DNA of 64,000 nucleotides, taken from the NCBI RefSeq assembly GCF_001461695.1, contig NZ_AUTC01000024.1, positions 1 through 64,000 of the forward strand, given 5' to 3'. The notes below the pieces were generated by a model, which made no database searches, had not been told where the DNA came from, and saw only the letters and a list, made by a program, of their open reading frames with translations. Source of the DNA: Sinorhizobium fredii USDA 205. GTDB taxonomy: Bacteria; Pseudomonadota; Alphaproteobacteria; Rhizobiales; Rhizobiaceae. The position numbers and the translations under genes are program-made. Of this stretch, positions 44,875-54,673 are shown in pieces; position 1 is the first letter of the stretch, and every line of letters begins with the position of its first letter.

Positions 44875-47064
44875 TCAAGCGGCCTTGATCTTCGCCCTTT
44901 TCGCCAGATGCGCCACGACGTTCTCGATCATCCGCATGCCGGCGTCGCCGCCGAGCGTCATGATCGATTCCGGATGGAACTGCACGGCGGCCACCGGCTC
45001 CTTGGCGTGCTCGATGCCCATGATCGTTCCGTCCTCGCTTTCGGCGGTGATCATGAAATCGCGCGGCAGGGTCGATGGGTCGGCAAAGATCGAATGATAG
45101 CGCCCCACCGTCACTTCCTTGCCAAGACCGGAGAAGACCATGCCCGGTTCCAGCACGCGGATGCGCGACGGCTTGCCATGCATCGGGATCGCCAGTTGCC
45201 TGAGATCGCCGCCATAGGCCTCGGCCAGCGCCTGCAGGCCGAGGCAGACGCCGAAGATCGGCAGGCTGCGCGCCCGCGCCTTCTTGATCGTCGCCTTGCA
45301 GTCGAAGTCCTTCGGGGTGCCGGGGCCGGGAGAAAGCACGACGAGGTCAGGCTTGACCCGGTCGAAGATTTCCTCGGCGACCGGCGTGCGCACGGTCGTC
45401 ACCGTCGCGCCGGTCTGGCGGAAATAATTCGCCAGCGTATGGACGAAGCTGTCCTCGTGGTCGACCAGCAGGATGTTGACGCCGGCGCCGACGGGGGCGA
45501 CGTCGCGCGCCGCCTTGGCGCTGTTGGCGGATTTCGCGTCGCGAATGGCTGCAATCATGGCGGAGGCTTTCAGTTCGGTTTCGGCTTCTTCCTCTTCCGG
45601 ATTGGAATCGTAGAGCAGCGTCGCACCCGCCCGCACCTCGGCAATGCCGTCCTTGATGCGGATCGTGCGCAGCGTCAGCCCGGTGTTCATGTCGCCGTTG
45701 AAGCCAACCATGCCGATTGCGCCACCGTACCAGGCGCGCGGGCTCTTCTCATGGCTCTCGATGAAGCGCATCGCCCAGAGCTTCGGCGCGCCGGTGACGG
45801 TGACGGCCCAGGCGTGGCTGAGGAACCCGTCGAAGGCGTCCATGTCGTCGCGCAGCCGGCCCTCGATATGGTCGACCGTGTGGATCAGCCGCGAATACAT
45901 TTCGATCTGGCGGCGGCCGATCACCTTCACCGAGCCCGGCACGCAGACGCGGCTCTTGTCGTTGCGGTCGACGTCCGAGCACATGGTGAGCTCGGACTCG
46001 TCCTTCTTCGAATTCAAAAGCTTGAGGATCTGCTCGCTGTCGGCGATCGGATCGTCGCCGCGCTTGATCGTGCCGGAGATCGGGCAGGTCTCGATGCGGC
46101 GGCCGGAAACGCGCACGAACATCTCCGGCGAGGCGCCGACCAGATATTCCTGGTTGCCGAGATTGATGAAGAACGAATAGGGCGACGGGTTGATCGCCTT
46201 CAGCCGGTTGGAAATCTCCGAGGGGCGGCTTTCGCAGCGCTCGTAGAACTTTTGGCCCGGCACGACTTCGAAGAGATCGCCGCGGCGGAAGCTTTCCTTC
46301 GCCTTGACGACGAGCTCGGCATATTCGCCGGGACGATGATCGCCGTGCGGCGGGATGCTGTCGACGGTGCGGAACGGGTCGGACGCGATATCCGCCGCCT
46401 TGCCCTCCGTCGAGACCCCGTCCTTGGCGAAATCGTAACGATCGATCCAGGCCCTGGCAGCGTAGTGGTCGACGACGAGGATCTCGTCCGGCAGGAAGAG
46501 CACCATGTCGCGCTGGTCGTCCGGCCGGGTGAGCTTCAGGTCGATCGCGTCGAACTGGAAGGCGAGGTCGTAGCCGAAGGCGCCGTAGAGGCCGAGGCTC
46601 GCGTCTTCCTCCGAATGGAACAGGTTCGTCACGGCGCGAAGCACGGTGAAGACGGTCGGCATCTTCGAGCGCTCTTCCTCGGTGAAGACACGATCGGGCT
46701 CATTGATGCTGAGATCGAGACGGCGGCGGTTCGAGGCGCCGAGCGTGATGTCGACAACGCTTTTCAGGTGTTCGGCGATCAGCGCCAACAGCACTTCACC
46801 GCGCTCGTTATAGGCTTCGATCCAGAGCGAACGACCGAAGGAGGAGATGGCGAGCGGCGGGTCGACGACGGCGGTGTCCCAGCGGGTATAGCGGCCCGGA
46901 TACTCGTAGTTCGACGAGAAGACCGCACCGCGACGCTCGTCGAGCTTGTCCACATAGGAGGCGATCGCGTCCGCGTAGGAGGCATCGCGCCGCCTGCGCG
47001 TCACGACGATGCCACCCGTTGTGGTGTAACTCTCCGCGCCGTCGTCCAGAATTACCGTTGCCAT
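44875..47064 (-). CDS. trpE(G): anthranilate synthase, fused TrpE-TrpG
   Basis: A 729-residue fusion typical of rhizobia that makes anthranilate from chorismate and glutamine. The chorismate-binding part (about 1-510) includes [36 protein letters not shown] and [17 protein letters not shown]. The glutamine amidotransferase part (about 530-725) includes VLSPGPGTP, the nucleophile Cys in [17 protein letters not shown], and the His/Glu pair in [21 protein letters not shown] precedes the ATG. The trpL leader and attenuator upstream control it through tryptophan supply. Its own terminator follows. Confidence 0.97.
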   Translation of the reverse strand: MATVILDDGAESYTTTGGIVVTRRRRDASYADAIASYVDKLDERRGAVFSSNYEYPGRYTRWDTAVVDPPLAISSFGRSLWIEAYNERGEVLLALIAEHLKSVVDITLGASNRRRLDLSINEPDRVFTEEERSKMPTVFTVLRAVTNLFHSEEDASLGLYGAFGYDLAFQFDAIDLKLTRPDDQRDMVLFLPDEILVVDHYAARAWIDRYDFAKDGVSTEGKAADIASDPFRTVDSIPPHGDHRPGEYAELVVKAKESFRRGDLFEVVPGQKFYERCESRPSEISNRLKAINPSPYSFFINLGNQEYLVGASPEMFVRVSGRRIETCPISGTIKRGDDPIADSEQILKLLNSKKDESELTMCSDVDRNDKSRVCVPGSVKVIGRRQIEMYSRLIHTVDHIEGRLRDDMDAFDGFLSHAWAVTVTGAPKLWAMRFIESHEKSPRAWYGGAIGMVGFNGDMNTGLTLRTIRIKDGIAEVRAGATLLYDSNPEEEEAETELKASAMIAAIRDAKSANSAKAARDVAPVGAGVNILLVDHEDSFVHTLANYFRQTGATVTTVRTPVAEEIFDRVKPDLVVLSPGPGTPKDFDCKATIKKARARSLPIFGVCLGLQALAEAYGGDLRQLAIPMHGKPSRIRVLEPGMVFSGLGKEVTVGRYHSIFADPSTLPRDFMITAESEDGTIMGIEHAKEPVAAVQFHPESIMTLGGDAGMRMIENVVAHLAKRAKIKAA

Positions 47065-47114
47065 TCGTCTCGCTCCGTAAAAAAAGCCCGGTCATTCCAC
47101 GCGGCCCGAATACG

Positions 47115-47225
47115 AAAAAGCCGCCTCGAAATCTCCGGGCGGCTTCATGTCTCAATCACGCATGACTGGTCAAGGCCGCCTCAGCGAGCCCACCACCAGA
47201 TCGAAATGTTCTGCGTGTTTGCCAT
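47115..47225 (-). ncRNA. trp attenuator transcript (rnTrpL-like)
   Basis: From the predicted +1 (A of trpL ATG, 47225) to the terminator poly-U is about 111 nt, the size expected for the attenuated leader RNA known in S. meliloti. The terminator stem is AAGCCGCC / GGCGGCTT with the sequence CGGAGATTTCGA between the arms, followed by TTTTTCG, at 47115-47145. When Trp is ample, this leader should be released as a small RNA. In S. meliloti the released RNA is known to act in trans; the same here is inference. Confidence 0.85.
47181..47225 (-). CDS. trpL: trp leader peptide
   Basis: A 14-residue peptide, [14 protein letters not shown], with three consecutive Trp codons near the end. It is identical to the peptide known from S. 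meliloti. The predicted transcription start coincides with the ATG, so it is translated from a leaderless RNA. Ribosome position on the UGG run decides between the attenuator terminator and read-through into trpE(G). Confidence 0.93.
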
Positions 47226-47232
47226 GGGCGAA

Positions 47233-47261
47233 GTGTTAGCGTGGCTCGTGGTCTCACGCAA
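47233..47261 (-). promoter_or_regulatory. promoter of trpL-trpE(G)
   Basis: The -35 is TTGCGT (47256-47261), the spacer is 17 bp, and the -10 is TAACAC (47233-47238). Seven bases separate it from the trpL ATG, matching a start at the A of ATG. Confidence 0.65.
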
Positions 47262-47298
47262 GCGGGAAAACGACACCGGGGCCGGCCGTTCGCGCCTC

Positions 47299-47329
47299 AA
47301 AGAAAAGAGGCGGCCCTTCGAGCCGCCTC
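47299..47329 (-). terminator. Rho-independent terminator of shmR
   Basis: On the minus strand GAGGCGGC-TCGAAGG-GCCGCCTC is followed by TTTTCTTTG, 27 nt after the shmR stop codon. Confidence 0.9.
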
Positions 47330-47355
47330 CTGCGCAGTCGCCGACGCATCGAAGC

Positions 47356-49461
47356 TCAGAACTTCGCCTTCGCCGTTACGAGGAACGTCCGGCCCCGACC
47401 GGTGTCGACCGTGCTGCCGGCGATCGTGCTCGAGGCCGGCGTGTAGGTCTTGTCGAAAACGTTCGTGACGCTGCCGGTGAGTTCGAGACCGTTCTCGAAC
47501 TTGTAGTTCGCGAAGAGGTCGACGAGCCCATAACCGGGGACGGTGGCGGATCCGCTTGCCCCCGCGTTCTCCTCGCCGATGAAGGCATTGGAAACGGCAT
47601 AGATACGCGTACCTACCGTGAGGCGCTGTTCCTCGAGGAAGCGCGCCCCGAGGGTCGCACTTACGATGTCGTCAGGAAGGAAGCTCTGTACGCCAAAGCC
47701 ATTGACCTGTGACGGGAGATCGCTCTCCGTATGCGTGTAGGCAAGGTCGCCAAAGACGTAGCCCGCATCATAGGCTGCCTGCAGTTCAAAGCCCTGAACC
47801 GTAGATATCCCGGGATTGTTGACAAAGAATATTTGCATCCCGCCGCCGGCCAAGGCCGCAGTGATATAGTTGTCCACCCTGTTGTGGAAATAGTTCGCCT
47901 TCAGGCGGAAGCTGTCTCCCGTAGCAATGAGGTCGTCCAGATTGATGTTCGCCCCGATTTCCCAGCCCTTGGATATTTCCGGCTGAAGGAACGGGTTGGG
48001 GAAGAACATCTGGAATCCACCCGGATGCGAACCGCCCACGAATATCTCGTTGACCGTCGGAGCGCGCGAGGTCTCGGCATAGGTCACGTAGGGCTGTAGC
48101 CATTCGGTGGCATTGACGGCCAGCGTGATGCTCGGGTTGAGGCGGCCATCCGATTCGTCGACGCTATAGGCGCCCGCCGGCATGCCGAGCGGATTGCCGG
48201 CGCTGACCGAACCGGTGCCGTCGATCGTGAAGCGATCATAGCGCAGGCCGGTGGTCAAATCGACGATGCCATGGGTGAAGGTCGTCGAATTGAAAATTCC
48301 GGTCGTCGCGTTCTTGCCGCTGCCGTTGACACCGCCGGTCGGCTGCGCCGCGCTGTTGATGACGTCGTAGTCATCCTGGAAATACTCGACGCCGTAGTTG
48401 GAGCGGACGGTAACCTCGCCGAGGTCGAATGTCGAGGTGTTCGAAATGTCGAAGCCGGTGCCGGTGTCGGTGATCCGCCGCCCGGCCGCCGCGCCGGCGC
48501 CCAGAAGATTGGTATCGTACTTCATCCGCAGCCTGTTCCAGTAGGCGTTGGCGCGCAGATCGATCAGTTCGTTGTCGGGCGTATAGGCATAGTTGGCGCT
48601 GACGGTCTGGTTCGTCACGTTCTGGAAATAGGAGTTCGCGAAGAAGTCATTGTCATAGGACATCGCGCTGAACTTGAACGAATGGTCCTTGTCCGGCGTG
48701 ATCTCGGCCTTGATGAGCCCGGAGAGCAGATCCTCCTCGGTGAACGGCACTTCTATACCGTCGCCATTGTCGTAGTTGCCCGGATCGCTCTTGCTGATAC
48801 CGCCGAGCACCGAGAAGACGTCGTTGAAGCGATAGGCACCGAGCAGTGATTCCGACCAGCCGGCGCCATTGCTGCCATAGGTGGCGACGGCCTGGCCGCC
48901 ATAGTTCTTGCCGTCCTGGATCAGGTCCTCGATGTCGTAGGTCTTGAAGTTGACCGAACCGGCCAGCGCACCGCCGCCGACGCCGGTGACGGCGCCGCGG
49001 GTCAGATCGATCTCGGAAAGGAAGGCGGGATCGACATAGGCGAAGCCCTGGGCCTCGTGGCCGGTGAAGCGGAAGTTCTGGCGCACGCCGTCGATCATCA
49101 TGTTGACGCGGCCGGAACCTTCGAAACCGCGAATATTGACGGCGACGCCGGGGTTCTGCGGGTTGTTCGCCGTCGAGGTGCCGGGCACGCTGCGCAGGAG
49201 ATCGTCGGTCTCCTGGCCGGCCTGAAGCTCGATTTCGTCCGTGCTGACGACGCTCGACGGACCGGGCTTCGCATAGGGATCAGCCTCGCGCCCGCCCTTG
49301 GCGACGATCGGCGAGAGATAGGTCTCGCCCTTCTTTTCTGCCTCTTCGGCCTCCGTCTGCTGGGACGCCGTCGCGCTTTGCGCGAAGCTGTTGGAGGCGA
49401 CGGACAACGCGAGTGTCGCCGTGCATGCGAGAAGAGCCAGGCGATGATGCCGGTTGAGCAT
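47356..49461 (-). CDS. shmR: TonB-dependent haem receptor
   Basis: A 701-residue outer-membrane beta-barrel for haem uptake. The signal peptide ends SVASNSFAQ. The plug domain (about 50-160) includes NIRGFEGSGRVNMMIDGVRQ. The barrel contains the haem-receptor boxes SRAPTVNEIF (FRAP-like) and NPFLQPE (NPNL-like), with a His between them in GGSHPGG. It ends in a terminal Phe (TAKAKF). The ATG at 49461 has AAAGGAC upstream; the frame is open further upstream without a signal sequence. The position next to trpE(G) and the motifs match S. meliloti ShmR. An iron-responsive operator covers the promoter. Confidence 0.93.
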   Translation of the reverse strand: MLNRHHRLALLACTATLALSVASNSFAQSATASQQTEAEEAEKKGETYLSPIVAKGGREADPYAKPGPSSVVSTDEIELQAGQETDDLLRSVPGTSTANNPQNPGVAVNIRGFEGSGRVNMMIDGVRQNFRFTGHEAQGFAYVDPAFLSEIDLTRGAVTGVGGGALAGSVNFKTYDIEDLIQDGKNYGGQAVATYGSNGAGWSESLLGAYRFNDVFSVLGGISKSDPGNYDNGDGIEVPFTEEDLLSGLIKAEITPDKDHSFKFSAMSYDNDFFANSYFQNVTNQTVSANYAYTPDNELIDLRANAYWNRLRMKYDTNLLGAGAAAGRRITDTGTGFDISNTSTFDLGEVTVRSNYGVEYFQDDYDVINSAAQPTGGVNGSGKNATTGIFNSTTFTHGIVDLTTGLRYDRFTIDGTGSVSAGNPLGMPAGAYSVDESDGRLNPSITLAVNATEWLQPYVTYAETSRAPTVNEIFVGGSHPGGFQMFFPNPFLQPEISKGWEIGANINLDDLIATGDSFRLKANYFHNRVDNYITAALAGGGMQIFFVNNPGISTVQGFELQAAYDAGYVFGDLAYTHTESDLPSQVNGFGVQSFLPDDIVSATLGARFLEEQRLTVGTRIYAVSNAFIGEENAGASGSATVPGYGLVDLFANYKFENGLELTGSVTNVFDKTYTPASSTIAGSTVDTGRGRTFLVTAKAKF

Positions 49462-49573
49462 GGACCAGTCCTTTGAAAATGTTGGCCGGGCTTGCTGTTG
49501 AGCGGCACTCAAGGGCTGGCTGGGCAGGTGTCGGGTTTCGGGCGAGACGGCCATGCCGTCGCCTTATTTAGGC

Positions 49574-49602
49574 CACATAAAAAACATGAGTGAAAAAGTC
49601 AA
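49574..49602 (-). promoter_or_regulatory. shmR promoter
   Basis: TTGACT (-35, 49597-49602) and TATGTG (-10, 49574-49579) are separated by 17 bp, about 110 bp upstream of the shmR start, in an AT-rich patch. Confidence 0.6.
49587..49601 (-). promoter_or_regulatory. iron-responsive operator (IRO, RirA-type) of shmR
   Basis: TGACTTTTTCACTCA fits the TGA-N9-TCA IRO motif recognised by the rhizobial iron regulator RirA. It overlaps the -35 box and spacer, so occupancy in iron-replete cells would block the promoter. Confidence 0.65.
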
Positions 49603-49722
49603 TATAATTTTAGGGGCTGCATTAGCAAACGCTGTACCACGCGCCCCTTCCTCAGTTTCAGCACAATTTGAAACAGGAATGCTCTCTCGTGCGTTTGATC
49701 ATGACAGACAGGAAGGACCTGC

Positions 49723-50538
49723 ATGCGCGCTGTCGGAGCAATTCTGATGTCTGCCTTGGTGCTTTCCGGGGCGACTCTTCCGAAGAGAGGCCCACTGCCG
49801 GTGCCGAGGCCCGAAGCGGTTCAAGGCGAGCAGCCAACACCCACACCAAAGCCTGCCCCTGAGGGTGGGCGTCAAGCGAGCGAGCGCGGAAAAGTGGAGC
49901 CCGGGCGAGGCTTGCCACCTGGCTGGAAAGACGATGTTGTGCGCCCCGAGGAGACTGTTCTCAAGATCGAAACCGAGGAGCCGAAAGCCTATGCATCCTG
50001 TCTCGCGGCACTCAAGGAGATCGGCGCTGCCTTTGCGGAGACCGCTCGCGTCGATGACGGGAAGGGCTGCGGGATCGACAAGCCAATCCGCGTAACGTCG
50101 GTACTGCCGGGCGTCGCGCTAAAGCCGGAGGGCGTGATGCGCTGCGAGACCGCCTTGGCGCTCGCCCGCTGGACCAGGGAGACCGCCACGCCAGCCGCCC
50201 AGACCGCTTTCGGGCCCGACGCTCGTCTTTCAGCCCTGAACCAGGCTTCAACCTACGTCTGCCGGCTGCGCAACAATGCGAATACCGGCAAGATCTCCGA
50301 GCACGCCCGTGGGAACGCGGTGGACATCGCTTCCTTCAGCCTGTCGGATGGCAAGACCATCGAGATCCAGCCCCGCGACGAAGACGGCACCTTGACCGGC
50401 GCCTTCCAGCGCGCCGTCACCGCCTCCGCCTGTCTGTACTTTAAGACCGTGCTCGATCCGGGCAGCGATGCGGCGCATGAGGACCACCTGCATCTCGACG
50501 TCATCGAACGGAAGAACGGCTATCGCTATTGTCGATAG
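49723..50538 (+). CDS. extensin-like C-terminal domain protein
   Basis: A 271-residue exported protein. A short N-terminal hydrophobic signal (MRAVGAILMSALVLSGAT) is followed by a proline-rich linker (LPVPRPEAVQGEQPTPTPKP). The extensin-like C-terminal domain runs from about 95 to 270. Conserved cysteines appear in YASCLAAL, GCGI, MRCETA, YVCRLRNN and SACLYF, and HEDHLHLDV is the metal-binding-like signature shared with LAS-type peptidases. A cell-wall role is plausible. It is divergent from shmR and ends next to a convergent gene. Confidence 0.88.
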   Translation: MRAVGAILMSALVLSGATLPKRGPLPVPRPEAVQGEQPTPTPKPAPEGGRQASERGKVEPGRGLPPGWKDDVVRPEETVLKIETEEPKAYASCLAALKEIGAAFAETARVDDGKGCGIDKPIRVTSVLPGVALKPEGVMRCETALALARWTRETATPAAQTAFGPDARLSALNQASTYVCRLRNNANTGKISEHARGNAVDIASFSLSDGKTIEIQPRDEDGTLTGAFQRAVTASACLYFKTVLDPGSDAAHEDHLHLDVIERKNGYRYCR

Positions 50539-50997
50539 CTATATCCGCGCCGTCTCATACCCAAGCGCCACGAATTCGCCGGAGAACAGACCGGCAACCC
50601 CGCTCTCGGCCATGAGCTCGGCCGTCACCTTGAGACGCGCCCTGCCCCGCCGTTCGAGCAGGCGCATGAATCCTGGCCATTGATCAGGGTCTTCGAGACT
50701 CGAGCGCGCCGAAAAAGGACCGGCGATCGGCAACAGATAATCCATCCGGTTGCTCTGTATCACCAGGCGGCTGGCAATGCCGCTCGAGCGAAGCCGGGCA
50801 TGCAGCAGCGACCAGGCCGCGAGAATCGACAATGCCGAAGCGCTCCCGCCGAAAACCGTTTCACGATGATTGATATTCGGCGCCAGCGGTGCGCGAAGGA
50901 GGACATGTTCCCACGCCACTGCCGCCACTTCCACCTGCATGGCAGCGGAGAGAGGAATATGCGCATGAAGATAAGCCTGAAGTTCCGAAGGTGTCAT
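50539..50997 (-). CDS. thioesterase-like (YiiD C-terminal type) protein
   Basis: A 152-residue hot-dog-fold protein. LAPNINHRETVFGGSASALS and the following AWSLLHARL match the YiiD_C putative thioesterase domain, and the N-terminus starts MTPSELQAYLHAHIPLS. The ATG at 50997 has TTGGAAAC upstream; an upstream in-frame ATG adds an unsupported Arg-rich stretch. Its stop abuts the extensin-like gene stop. Substrate unknown. Confidence 0.85.
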   Translation of the reverse strand: MTPSELQAYLHAHIPLSAAMQVEVAAVAWEHVLLRAPLAPNINHRETVFGGSASALSILAAWSLLHARLRSSGIASRLVIQSNRMDYLLPIAGPFSARSSLEDPDQWPGFMRLLERRGRARLKVTAELMAESGVAGLFSGEFVALGYETARI

Positions 50998-51151
50998 TGT
51001 GTTTCCAAGGTAGCGCGCCACCGGGCGCAAATCGAGCAGAGCACGAATTCTCTTTCGGATCGGCAAAGATTTCCGCGGCTGGTTGAACCCAACCCCGCTC
51101 GATACGATCTATCAGCGGCACCGTCCGCAAAGCCTTAAGCGAGGAAATCCC

Positions 51152-51661
51152 ATGCCTTTGACAATGTACACGCTCTCGATTCCCGTCTTCACGCGCGGCT
51201 TTTCCGCGCTCGGCGGGCTCCTCGACAAGGCCGAGGCTTTTGCCGTCGAATCGGGCACGCCGCTCGACGATCTCTTCAACGCACGGCTCGCTCCGGACAT
51301 GCTGCCGCTGTCGGGCCAGATCCAGCGGGCGAGCGACACGAGCAAGAACGCGATCGCACGGCTGACGACGCTCGAGGTGCCGCGTTTTCCCGACGACGAG
51401 CAGAGCTTCGCCGATCTGCGCGCGCGGATTGCCAAGACGGTGGCGTTCTTCGCAAACGTCACGCCGGAAGACCTCGATGGCAGTGAGAAGCGCGAAGTGA
51501 CCCTCAACTTTCCGAATTTGAAGGTGAACTTCAGCGGCGACGACTACCTCTTGAAGTTCGTGCTGCCGAACTTCTATTTCCATTTGACCACAGCCTACGA
51601 CATCCTGCGCCACAAGGGCGTGCCGATCGGCAAGGCGGACTTTATCGGCGGCCTCGATTGA
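51152..51661 (+). CDS. DUF1993 family protein
   Basis: A 169-residue soluble helical protein of the DUF1993 (DinB-like) family. It begins MPLTMYTLSIPVFTRGFSAL and has the conserved YFHLTTAYDILRHKGVPIGK, followed by ADFIG, near the end. The ATG at 51152 has GAGGAAATCCC upstream. It is monocistronic; fhs converges on it. Function unknown. Confidence 0.9.
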   Translation: MPLTMYTLSIPVFTRGFSALGGLLDKAEAFAVESGTPLDDLFNARLAPDMLPLSGQIQRASDTSKNAIARLTTLEVPRFPDDEQSFADLRARIAKTVAFFANVTPEDLDGSEKREVTLNFPNLKVNFSGDDYLLKFVLPNFYFHLTTAYDILRHKGVPIGKADFIGGLD

Positions 51662-51682
51662 CGACGGTGGGCTGCACCGTCG

Positions 51683-53362
51683 TCAGAACAAGCCCTCTAT
51701 GTAGCCTGCTTCATTGAGGCGGATCCTCTCCGAAGACGGTACCTTCGGCAGGCCCGGCATCGTCATGATCTCGCCCGTGATGACGACGACGAAGCCGGCG
51801 CCGGCCGCAAGGCGGACTTCGCGGATCGGCACCGCATGGCCGCTCGGGGCGCCGCGCAGATTGGGGTCGGTGGAGAAGGAATATTGGGTTTTCGCCATGC
51901 AGATCGGCAGGTGCCCGTAGCCCTGGTCTTCCCAGGTCCTGAGTTGCTCCCGCACCAGCTTGTCGGCAATGACTTCATTGGCGTGGTAGATGTCCTTGGC
52001 GATCGTCTCGATCTTGTGGAAGAGCGGCATGTCGTCCGGATAAAGCGGCGAGAACTGTGAGTGTCCCGCATTGGCCAGATCGACGACCTTGTGCGCCAAT
52101 TCCTCGATGCCGGCCGAGCCCTCAGCCCAGTGCCGGCACAGGACGGCTTCGGAACCGAGCGTGCGGACATAATCCTTGATCGCCTGGATCTCGGCCTCCG
52201 TATCGGAGGTGAAGTGATTGATCGCGACGAGCACCGGCACGCCGAATTTCTTGACGTTCTGCACATGGCGCCCGAGATTGGCGCATCCTTTCCTGAGCGC
52301 CTCGAGATTCTCCTTGCCGAGGTCGTCCTTCTTCACGCCGCCATTCATCTTGATTGCCCTGACGGTGGCAACGACGGCGGCCGCGTCCGGCTTCAAGCCG
52401 GCCTTGCGGCACTTGATATCGAAGAATTTTTCCGCGCCGAGATCCGCGCCGAAACCCGCTTCTGTCACGACATAGTCGGCAAGCTTCAGCGCCGTCGTCG
52501 TCGCCACGACCGAATTGCAGCCATGCGCGATGTTGGCGAAGGGGCCGCCATGAACGAAGGCCGGGTTGTTCTCGAGTGTCTGCACCAGGTTCGGCTGCAT
52601 CGCATCCTTGAGCAGGACCGCCATCGCCCCGTCCGCCTTGATGTCCCGCGCGTAGACGGGGCTCTTGTCACGCCGGTAGCCGATGATGATGTTGCCGAGG
52701 CGTTTTTCCAGGTCCTTGATGTCGGCGGCAAGGCACAGGATCGCCATGACCTCCGAGGCGACGGTGATGTCGAACCCCGTCTCACGCGGATAGCCGTTGG
52801 CGACGCCGCCGAGCGAGCCGATGATCTGGCGCAGTGCCCGGTCGTTCATGTCCATCACCCGCCGCCAGGCGATGCGGCGGATGTCGATGGCCTGTTCGTT
52901 GCCCCAGTAGATATGGTTGTCGATCAGCGCGGCGAGCAGGTTGTGCGCCGAGGTGATGGCATGGAAATCGCCGGTGAAATGTAGGTTGATGTCCTCCATC
53001 GGTACGACCTGGGCGTAACCGCCGCCGGCCGCGCCCCCCTTGATGCCGAAGCAGGGGCCGAGCGAGGCTTCGCGGATGCAAACGATGGTCTTCTTGCCGA
53101 TACGGTTGAGCCCGTCGCCGAGGCCGACGGTCGTCGTCGTCTTGCCCTCGCCGGCCGGCGTCGGGTTGATCGCCGTCACGAGGATCAGCCGGCCGCTTCT
53201 CTTCCCCTTCTGCGCCGCTATGAATTCGGCACTCACCTTAGCCTTGTCATGGCCGTAGGGCAGCAGGTGCTCCGGCGGAATACCGAGTTTCGCGCCGATC
53301 TCCATGATGGGTTGCTTGCGTGCAGCACGCGCGATCTCGATATCGGACTTGACCTCCGGCAT
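51683..53362 (-). CDS. fhs: formate-tetrahydrofolate ligase
   Basis: A 559-residue enzyme making 10-formyl-THF from formate, ATP and THF in one-carbon metabolism. The P-loop is [18 protein letters not shown] (about 68-85). Also visible are [29 protein letters not shown] [20 protein letters not shown], and the C-terminal [15 protein letters not shown]. Length and ends are standard. It is transcribed alone in front of the DUF2333 cluster (87 bp gap). Together with other THF enzymes it would support formate or methyl-group oxidation. Confidence 0.97.
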   Translation of the reverse strand: MPEVKSDIEIARAARKQPIMEIGAKLGIPPEHLLPYGHDKAKVSAEFIAAQKGKRSGRLILVTAINPTPAGEGKTTTTVGLGDGLNRIGKKTIVCIREASLGPCFGIKGGAAGGGYAQVVPMEDINLHFTGDFHAITSAHNLLAALIDNHIYWGNEQAIDIRRIAWRRVMDMNDRALRQIIGSLGGVANGYPRETGFDITVASEVMAILCLAADIKDLEKRLGNIIIGYRRDKSPVYARDIKADGAMAVLLKDAMQPNLVQTLENNPAFVHGGPFANIAHGCNSVVATTTALKLADYVVTEAGFGADLGAEKFFDIKCRKAGLKPDAAAVVATVRAIKMNGGVKKDDLGKENLEALRKGCANLGRHVQNVKKFGVPVLVAINHFTSDTEAEIQAIKDYVRTLGSEAVLCRHWAEGSAGIEELAHKVVDLANAGHSQFSPLYPDDMPLFHKIETIAKDIYHANEVIADKLVREQLRTWEDQGYGHLPICMAKTQYSFSTDPNLRGAPSGHAVPIREVRLAAGAGFVVVITGEIMTMPGLPKVPSSERIRLNEAGYIEGLF

Positions 53363-53449
53363 GGCTTCCCCCCTCTTTGCTGCGCGCAGCCCGCCTCCTC
53401 TGCGAGATGCACGCTTCGTTTCTTTGCGCTTACGCTGCCATGCCGTCCG

Positions 53450-54670
53450 TCAACGGGCAAGGATGTCGCGCATCTCCACGAGGTTGGACCGCACGCGGAG
53501 AATGTAAAATCCCATCGTCGCCAGATGCGTCGGCATGATCCAGCCGTCCTCGCGGCCGTTCGAGATGATGAGCGGCTGGATGCGGAGCGCCGAGCGAAGC
53601 TGCTTCATCGTTTCCGTGTAGATCGGAGACAGGCCGCGCTGCGCGACGACGTTCTGGAAATCGGCGCCGGCCGCGGAGAGGATGCCGTAGTAGCCGTAAA
53701 GCTGACCGAAGGCGAACCAGAAGCGGTCGTCGGCGCGCGTATCGAACCAGCCGCCATTGTGGAATTCCGAACGCTCGCGGATGATCGCCGAGGTGTTGCC
53801 AAGGTCATTGGCAATACGGTCGAGGAACTCCACCATATTGTCGGACCGGCCGTCGAAGATCGCCTCGCACTTGCCGAGCGAAACATTGAATTTCCGGAGA
53901 TCGCGCATCGCGGCGCGATAGAAACTTGGGGTCGGGGTCTTCGGACCGAAAGGATTGAGGCCGAAATACCAGGTTTCTTCGTCGAACTGGATGTTGCCGC
54001 GGGCACTTTGCAGGTCGTTGTTGACGCCGGACGTGCCGCGCACCCGGCCAAGCGAGTCGACCAGCTCGACAGTGGTGCGGCGCACCGCCTGGTTGATGCC
54101 GCGCTGGAACGACGCCTGGTTGTCGAGCCAGGGCGTGTCGTCCCAGTCGAGCCCGAACAGCCCGAGCTTGTAGGCGAGCATCGAGGAGATCCAGGCGTTC
54201 TGGTTGACGTTAAGGTCGATGAGATCGGCCGCCACATCGACCACCGCCGAAGTCTGGCAGACCGTGCCGGCCGGCAGCTGCGCCATATCGAGCGCTTCGG
54301 TCGTCGACGCGTCGGAGGGGGCCACTACGGCGGCCTGGCTGGCAGGCGCCGCGCTACCGGATTGTCCCGTCGTGGCGCCGGGGCCGCTGATCGGCGACCC
54401 GGCCGGCACCTTGCGCTGGGACAGCTTGTAACGATCAACGTAATCCGGATCGAAATTGGTCCAGGCCTGCGTTTGCCAGACGAAGTAGCCGTAGAAGAAG
54501 ACCAGCGCGAGCAGCACCAGGCCGATAGGGCCCTTGATGATCCAGCTCCTTCCTCGATACCAGTTGCCGAGCGCCACGAAGGGCCAGAGGAGCCAGGCAA
54601 CCGCCAGGCCTATGCCGCGGCCGATCGCCGTGAACACGCGCTGAAAAAACACAACGATCGGATCGAGCAT
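53450..54670 (-). CDS. DUF2333 membrane-anchored protein (AAA+ cluster, gene 5)
   Basis: A 406-residue protein. Two hydrophobic segments near the N-terminus (about 16-36 and 46-65, the latter KGPIGLVLLALVFFYGYFVW) anchor a large domain of about 330 residues, probably periplasmic. The DUF2333 body includes NVNQNAWISSMLAYKLGLFG and AARGNIQFDEETWYFG-like RGNIQFDEETWYFGLNPFG. It lies 3 nt after the DUF6638-like gene and is the last gene of the cluster. A Ser/Pro/Ala-rich linker (about 75-115) sits between the membrane and the domain. Function unknown. Confidence 0.88.
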   Translation of the reverse strand: MLDPIVVFFQRVFTAIGRGIGLAVAWLLWPFVALGNWYRGRSWIIKGPIGLVLLALVFFYGYFVWQTQAWTNFDPDYVDRYKLSQRKVPAGSPISGPGATTGQSGSAAPASQAAVVAPSDASTTEALDMAQLPAGTVCQTSAVVDVAADLIDLNVNQNAWISSMLAYKLGLFGLDWDDTPWLDNQASFQRGINQAVRRTTVELVDSLGRVRGTSGVNNDLQSARGNIQFDEETWYFGLNPFGPKTPTPSFYRAAMRDLRKFNVSLGKCEAIFDGRSDNMVEFLDRIANDLGNTSAIIRERSEFHNGGWFDTRADDRFWFAFGQLYGYYGILSAAGADFQNVVAQRGLSPIYTETMKQLRSALRIQPLIISNGREDGWIMPTHLATMGFYILRVRSNLVEMRDILAR

Positions 54671-54673
54671 GTT

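Noticed and set aside
44707..47712. A plus-strand open frame of 1001 codons
   Set aside because: It is antisense to trpE(G), trpL and the shmR 3' end. Those genes show clear family motifs, and the antisense frame shows only composition-driven Arg/Asp/Val-rich sequence.
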